A DNA stretch of 41,494 nucleotides from Roseicella frigidaeris (lineage in GTDB: Bacteria; Pseudomonadota; Alphaproteobacteria; Acetobacterales; Acetobacteraceae). Below the pieces are notes generated by a model. The model was not told the origin of the DNA, ran no database searches, and saw only the letters and a list, made by a program, of their open reading frames with translations. Every line of letters starts with the position of its first letter. Within the stretch, counting starts at the first letter, position 1. A program made the position numbers and the translations under genes. Below are positions 37,599-41,494 of this stretch, piece after piece. Location of the stretch: positions 29,237 to 70,730 of the forward strand of contig NZ_QLIX01000025.1 in NCBI RefSeq assembly GCF_003258945.1, read 5' to 3'.

Positions 37599-38644
37599 TC
37601 CCCGCCGCCGATTTCTGGCGCGACCGCCGCGTCCTCGTCACCGGCCATACCGGCTTCAAGGGGGCCTGGCTCACCCTGCTGCTGCGCCGGCTCGGCGCCA
37701 GCGTCACCGGCCTCGCCCTGGCGCCCGAGCCCGGGCCCAACGCCTTCGAGCTGCTGCGCGCGGCGCCGCTGCTCGCCGCCGACCACCGGGCCGATCTCCG
37801 CGACGGCGCCACGCTGCGGGCGCTGCTGCGGGCGGCGCGGCCGGAGATCGTGCTGCACCTGGCGGCGCAGGCCTTCGTCGGCCGCGGCCACCGCGAGCCG
37901 GCCGCGACCTTCGCCGTGAACCTGACCGGCACGATCCATCTGCTCGAGGCGCTGCGCGACCTGCCGGGCCTGGCCGCGGCCCTCGTCGTCACCTCGGACA
38001 AGGTGTACCGCAACGACGGCAGCGGCCGCGCCTTCCGCGAGGCGGACCCGCTCGGCGGCGCCGATCCCTACAGCGCCTCCAAGGCCGCGGCGGAGATCGC
38101 GGTCGCCGCCTGGCGCGCCTCCTTCGGCGCGGCGCTGCCGCCGATCGCCACGGCGCGCGCGGGCAACGTCATCGGCGGCGGCGATTTCGGCGCCGAGCGC
38201 CTGGTCCCCGACCTGGTGCGGGCGCGGCAGGCCGGGGCGGCGCTGCGGCTGCGGCGGCCGGAGGCGACGCGGCCCTTCCAGCACGTGCTGGACGTGCTGC
38301 GGGGCTATCTGCTGCTCGCCGAGCGGGTGGCGACGGGGGATGCGCCCATGGCGGTGAATTTCGGCCCCGAGGATGGCGAGGTGCGGGTGCGCGACCTGAT
38401 CGGGATCTGGGGCGAGGCCACCGGCGCGCCCGTGCCGTGGGAACAGGACAGGGGATCGCCCATGCCGGAAGCGCCGCGTCTCGGCCTCGATTCCCGCCTC
38501 GCGGCGGCCGCCCTCGGCTGGCGGCCGCGCCTGGCGACGCCGGCGGCGATCGCCGAGACCGCGCGCTGGTACGCGGCCTGGGCTGCCGGGGACGACCTGC
38601 AGGCGCAGGCCTTCGGCGCCATCGACCGGCTGGTGCTGGCATGA
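37589..38644 (+). CDS. rfbG: CDP-glucose 4,6-dehydratase
   Basis: Short-chain dehydrogenase-type sugar nucleotide dehydratase of 351 residues, forming CDP-4-keto-6-deoxyglucose. The NAD motif GHTGFKG (19-25) is specific to this enzyme class; the catalytic set Thr135-Ser-Asp137-Lys138 (TSDKVYRN), Tyr161 and Lys165 (YSASK) is complete, and RPFQHVLD follows. The start is GTG at 37589, within the end of rfbF; GTG at 37595 is an alternative. The 3' end overlaps the methyltransferase by ATGA. Confidence 0.95.
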   Translation: MLVIPAADFWRDRRVLVTGHTGFKGAWLTLLLRRLGASVTGLALAPEPGPNAFELLRAAPLLAADHRADLRDGATLRALLRAARPEIVLHLAAQAFVGRGHREPAATFAVNLTGTIHLLEALRDLPGLAAALVVTSDKVYRNDGSGRAFREADPLGGADPYSASKAAAEIAVAAWRASFGAALPPIATARAGNVIGGGDFGAERLVPDLVRARQAGAALRLRRPEATRPFQHVLDVLRGYLLLAERVATGDAPMAVNFGPEDGEVRVRDLIGIWGEATGAPVPWEQDRGSPMPEAPRLGLDSRLAAAALGWRPRLATPAAIAETARWYAAWAAGDDLQAQAFGAIDRLVLA

Positions 38645-39888
38645 GCGGCGCGCGCCGCGTCGCCGCCTGCCGGGCCTGCGGCGGCAGGCTGGGGCCGGTC
38701 TTCTGCGACCTCGGCAGCCAGCCGGTCGCCAATGCCTATATCCGGCCGGAGCAGGCCGGCCTGGCCGAGCCGGTCTTCCCGCTGCGCGCCGTGGTCTGCA
38801 GCGCCTGCCGGCTGGTGCAGCTCGACACCGTGGTCGATGCCGAGGGCATCTTCGCCGACTACGCCTATCTCTCCTCCATGTCCTCGACCTGGCTGGCGCA
38901 TGCCGCGCGGTTCTGCGCGGCGATGACGGTGCGGCTCGGCCTCGGGCCGGCCAGCTTCGTGGTCGAGGTCGCCAGCAACGACGGCTATCTGCTGCGCAAT
39001 TTCGTGGCCGCCGGCATCCCCTGCCTCGGCATCGAGCCGGCCGCGAATGTCGCCGCCATGGCCCGCGCCGCCGGCGTGCCGACCGAGGCGCGCTTCTTCG
39101 GCCGCGCGGCGGCGCGCGACCTGCTGGCGGCGCGCGGCCGGCCGGCCGATCTCGTCATCGCCAACAACGTGCTGGCGCATGTGCCGGATCTCGACGACTT
39201 CATCGGCGGCCTGGCGCTGCTGGCCGGGCCCGCCGGCACCGTCTCCATCGAGGCGCCGCACCTGGTGGCGCTGGTCGATGGCGTGCAGTTCGACACCATC
39301 TATCACGAGCACTACGCCTACTGGTCGCTGCTCGCCATGGAGGCGGCGCTGGCGTGGCACGGCTTGCGCGTCTTCGATGTCGAGCGGCTGCCGACGCATG
39401 GCGGCTCGCTGCGCGTGCTCGCCACCGCCGCCCGGCGCGAGGCCACGGCCGGGCTGGGCGCGGTGCGGGCGGAGGAGGCGGCGCGCGGCCTGGGCGGCGA
39501 GGGTTTCTATGCCGGCTTCATGCCGCGCGTGCAGGCGGTGCTGGAGGGGCTGCGGGCCTGGCTGGCCGAGGCCGCCGCGGCGGGGCGGCGGGTCTGCGCC
39601 TATGGCGCCGCGGCCAAGGGCAACACGCTGCTGAACGCAGCGGGGGTGACGGCGGCGCAGATCCTGGCGGTGGCCGACCGCAGCCCGGAGAAGCAGGGCC
39701 GGCTGCTGCCCGGCAGCCGCATCCCGGTGGTCGCGCCCGAGGCCATGCTGGCGCAGCGGCCCGACGAGATCCTGATCCTGCCCTGGAACATCGAGGCGGA
39801 GATCGCCCGGCAGCTGCGCGAGGCCGGCTATCGCGGCCGCTTCGCCATCGCCGTGCCGCATCTCGCGGTGCGGGACCGGGCGGCGTGA
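38641..39888 (+). CDS. Sugar nucleotide C-methyltransferase (TylC3/TcaB9-like)
   Basis: A 415-residue three-domain SAM-dependent methyltransferase. The N-terminal zinc site has Cys10, Cys13, Cys53 and Cys56; the SAM site reads VVEVASNDGYLL (about 107-118); the active site YHEHYAYWSL (221-230) supplies Tyr221, Glu223 and His224, matching the catalytic residues of 3-C-methyltransferases such as TcaB9; the C-terminal domain has GAAAKGNTLLN. These enzymes methylate C3 of NDP-4-keto-6-deoxysugars. Directly behind rfbG, it should act on CDP-4-keto-6-deoxyglucose, giving a branched sugar. Overlaps on both sides (ATGA, GTGA) show tight coupling. Confidence 0.92.
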   Translation: MSGARRVAACRACGGRLGPVFCDLGSQPVANAYIRPEQAGLAEPVFPLRAVVCSACRLVQLDTVVDAEGIFADYAYLSSMSSTWLAHAARFCAAMTVRLGLGPASFVVEVASNDGYLLRNFVAAGIPCLGIEPAANVAAMARAAGVPTEARFFGRAAARDLLAARGRPADLVIANNVLAHVPDLDDFIGGLALLAGPAGTVSIEAPHLVALVDGVQFDTIYHEHYAYWSLLAMEAALAWHGLRVFDVERLPTHGGSLRVLATAARREATAGLGAVRAEEAARGLGGEGFYAGFMPRVQAVLEGLRAWLAEAAAAGRRVCAYGAAAKGNTLLNAAGVTAAQILAVADRSPEKQGRLLPGSRIPVVAPEAMLAQRPDEILILPWNIEAEIARQLREAGYRGRFAIAVPHLAVRDRAA

Positions 39889-40412
39889 AGTTTCAGGCGA
39901 CGCCGTTGCCGGGCGTGCTGGAAGTCCTGGCGGAGCCGGCCGTGGATATGCGCGGCCGCTTCCTGCGGAGCTGGTGCGAGGCGGAGTTCGCCGCGGCCGG
40001 GATCGACTTCCGCCCGGTGCAGGCCAGCATCTCGGAGAACCGGGCGCGGCACACGCTGCGCGGCATGCACTGGCAGGCCGCGCCGGCGGCGGAGCGCAAG
40101 CTGGTGCGCTGCCTGCGCGGCGCGGCCTTCGACGTCGTTATCGACCTGCGGCCCGCATCGCCGACCTACCGGCGCTGGTATGGCATCACGCTGTCGGCGG
40201 CGGAGCACAATGCCGTCTTCATCCCGCAGGGCTGCGCGCATGGCTTCCTCACCCTGGGCGAGGCGTGCTGGCTGGAATACCTGATCGACGCGCCGCATGC
40301 GCCGGAGGCCGCCCGCGGCCTGCGCTGGGACGATCCGGGCATCAGCATCGCCTGGCCGGCCGCGCCGGCGGTGATCTCGGCGCGCGATGCCGCCTGGCCG
40401 GACCATGGCTGA
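39885..40412 (+). CDS. dTDP-4-dehydrorhamnose 3,5-epimerase-like (RmlC family)
   Basis: A 175-residue cupin of the RmlC family. The catalytic His62 (TLRGMHWQ), the motif FDVVIDLR, His119 in IPQGCAHGF, and the candidate catalytic Tyr132 are present; the C-terminus LRWDDPGISIAWP is typical. It would epimerise C5 (and/or C3) of the CDP-4-keto sugar produced by the preceding genes; after C3 methylation, epimerisation probably occurs at C5 only. The start is GTG at 39885 in a GTGA overlap with the methyltransferase stop. Confidence 0.92.
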   Translation: MKFQATPLPGVLEVLAEPAVDMRGRFLRSWCEAEFAAAGIDFRPVQASISENRARHTLRGMHWQAAPAAERKLVRCLRGAAFDVVIDLRPASPTYRRWYGITLSAAEHNAVFIPQGCAHGFLTLGEACWLEYLIDAPHAPEAARGLRWDDPGISIAWPAAPAVISARDAAWPDHG

Positions 40413-41355
40413 GCGGCTGCTGCTGACCGGCGCCTCGGGCTTCGTCGGGCGGCAATTGCTCGGGCCGCTGGCGGCCCGCGGCTTCGAGCTGCATGCGGTG
40501 GCGCGGCGGCCGGGCGCGGGCCTGGGCCCGGGCGTGGATGCGGGCGTGGATGCGGGCGCGGCGCATTGGCATGCCGTCGATCTGCGCGACGAGGGCATGG
40601 TGCGTGCCCTGCTGCGCGACATCCGGCCCGGCCTGCTGCTCCACGCCGCCTGGGAGGTGACGCCGGGCCGCTTCTGGACGGCGCCCGAGAATGCCGACTG
40701 GCTTCGCCTGTCCCTCGCGCTCGGCGAGCAATTCGTGGCGCAGGGCGGCCGGCGCCTGCTCGGCCTCGGCAGTTGCGCCGAGTATGACTGGGACGGGGAG
40801 GGGGTCTCCCCCTGGGCCGAGACGCGGCGGCTCGTCCCGGCGACGCCCTACGGCCAGGCCAAGGCGGCCCTGGCGGCGGGCTGGGCGGCGCTCGGCGAGC
40901 GGCAGGGGGTCTCGGTGGCCTGGGCGCGGCTGTTCCACCTCTTCGGCGCCGGCGAGGCGGCGGCGCGGCTCGTGCCCTCGGTGCTCCGGGCGCTGCGCCG
41001 CGGCGAGCCGGTGGAGATCGGCTCCGGCCGGCCGGTGCGGGACTTCACCGACACGGCGGCGATCGGCCGTGCCCTGGCGGCGCTGGCGGCGCTGGCGGCG
41101 AGCCCGGTGACGGGGCCGGTCAATGTCGCCTCCGGGGCGCCGGTGACGATCCGGGCGCTGGTCGAGCGGCTGGGGCGGCTCGCCGGGCGGCCGGAGCTGC
41201 TCCGCCTCGGCGCCCTGCCGGACCGGCCCGGCGAGCCGCCCGCGATGGTCGCGGCCGTGGGCCGGCTGCGCCGCGAGGTCGGCTGGACCGAACGGCCCTG
41301 CCTGGCGCGCGACCTGGCGCGCCTGGTCGCCGACGAGGCGCCCGTGGCCGGCTGA
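40405..41355 (+). CDS. NAD(P)-dependent sugar nucleotide epimerase/4-ketoreductase
   Basis: Extended SDR of 316 residues. The cofactor loop is GASGFVG (9-15) and the catalytic triad is Ser123, Tyr149 and Lys153 (S-C-A-E-Y, PYGQAK). It fits the final 4-keto reduction that completes a 6-deoxy sugar, as RmlD/TylC2-like reductases do, rather than a true epimerase. The start ATG 40405 lies inside the 3' end of the epimerase gene. A 12-bp tandem repeat at 40529-40558 encodes GVDAGVDAG in a surface loop. It is the last gene of the operon; hairpins follow. Confidence 0.9.
   Translation: MAERLLLTGASGFVGRQLLGPLAARGFELHAVARRPGAGLGPGVDAGVDAGAAHWHAVDLRDEGMVRALLRDIRPGLLLHAAWEVTPGRFWTAPENADWLRLSLALGEQFVAQGGRRLLGLGSCAEYDWDGEGVSPWAETRRLVPATPYGQAKAALAAGWAALGERQGVSVAWARLFHLFGAGEAAARLVPSVLRALRRGEPVEIGSGRPVRDFTDTAAIGRALAALAALAASPVTGPVNVASGAPVTIRALVERLGRLAGRPELLRLGALPDRPGEPPAMVAAVGRLRREVGWTERPCLARDLARLVADEAPVAG
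40529..40558 (+). repeat. 12-bp tandem repeat in the reductase gene
   Basis: CGGGCGTGGATG occurs twice with a further half copy. It is in frame and adds four-residue units (GVDA) to a loop, so copy-number changes would keep the frame. Confidence 0.8.
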
Positions 41356-41396
41356 GAGCGGGTGCGCGCAGTCCCGACCTGCGGCCCGCCGGCCGA

Positions 41397-41428
41397 GCGC
41401 CCGAACGGGCGCCGCCGCACATGCGGCG
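41397..41428 (+). terminator. Paired hairpins ending the sugar operon
   Basis: GCGCCC-GAAC-GGGCGC (41397-41412) is followed directly by CGCCGC-ACAT-GCGGCG (41413-41428). A T-rich stretch (TGTCTTTTGTGTG) begins 13 bases later. Confidence 0.5.
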
Positions 41429-41494
41429 AAGCCAAGCAACTGTCTTTTGTGTGAATGTGGTGTTTTAGGCTGGGGCGTAGGGTTTGTTGTCGCG

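Overview
This very GC-rich window (about 70% or more by eye) reads as the chromosome of an alphaproteobacterium, most likely an Acetobacteraceae / Roseomonas-type member of the Rhodospirillales. The reasons are the FlaF-type flagellar gene, the Bug/TctC receptor gene plus a relic of a second one, many sugar-acid and aromatic catabolic genes, and the dense ATGA/TGATG gene overlaps. I found no IS element, phage gene, CRISPR array or rRNA. Species assignment is inference.

Region 1 (1-2091): the end of an OmpR-type response regulator, its overlapping sensor kinase, a small possibly broken exported ORF, and a tRNA-Pro(GGG) on the minus strand. Region 2 (2143-7552, minus): an AMP-forming acyl-CoA ligase with an enoyl-CoA hydratase-like protein lacking both catalytic Glu residues, a beta-lactamase-fold serine hydrolase, and a thiolase-like protein without its cysteine coupled to a DUF35 OB-fold partner. 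Region 3 (7655-13424): a polar-amino-acid-type ABC importer in one unit with an IdnO-like 5-ketogluconate reductase, divergent from a 2-ketoacid reductase and an IdnD-like idonate dehydrogenase. Together these look like a sugar-acid uptake and catabolism module.

Region 4 (13481-22459): aromatic and hydroaromatic catabolism. It holds a benzoylformate-decarboxylase-like ThDP enzyme with a divergent TetR regulator and a clear operator, an NAD-type quinate/shikimate dehydrogenase, a Bug receptor, protocatechuate 3,4-dioxygenase (pcaHG), a fused QuiC1-type 3-dehydroshikimate dehydratase, and a MmgE/PrpD protein. The genes explain shikimate to dehydroshikimate to protocatechuate to carboxymuconate. 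A 3-dehydroquinase and the later pca genes are not in the window. Region 5 (22478-24934): a divergent pair, a COG4091-type SAF-domain oxidoreductase and an L-threonate dehydrogenase-like enzyme.

Region 6 (25055-30631): a small membrane protein, a short flagellin, FlaF, a TPR-methyltransferase, and a TPR-GT41 glycosyltransferase interrupted by a single-base frameshift at a CCC-TTA site. Ergothioneine genes egtBD, a relic of a Bug receptor and a GDPD follow. Region 7 (34459-41355) is a tightly overlapping operon: a second TPR-GT41 transferase, CDP-glucose synthesis (rfbF, rfbG), a sugar C-methyltransferase, an RmlC-type epimerase and a reductase. It probably makes and transfers a C-methyl-branched CDP-6-deoxyhexose. 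Regions 6 and 7 together suggest a flagellin or surface-protein glycosylation locus, which I consider the most interesting part of the window.
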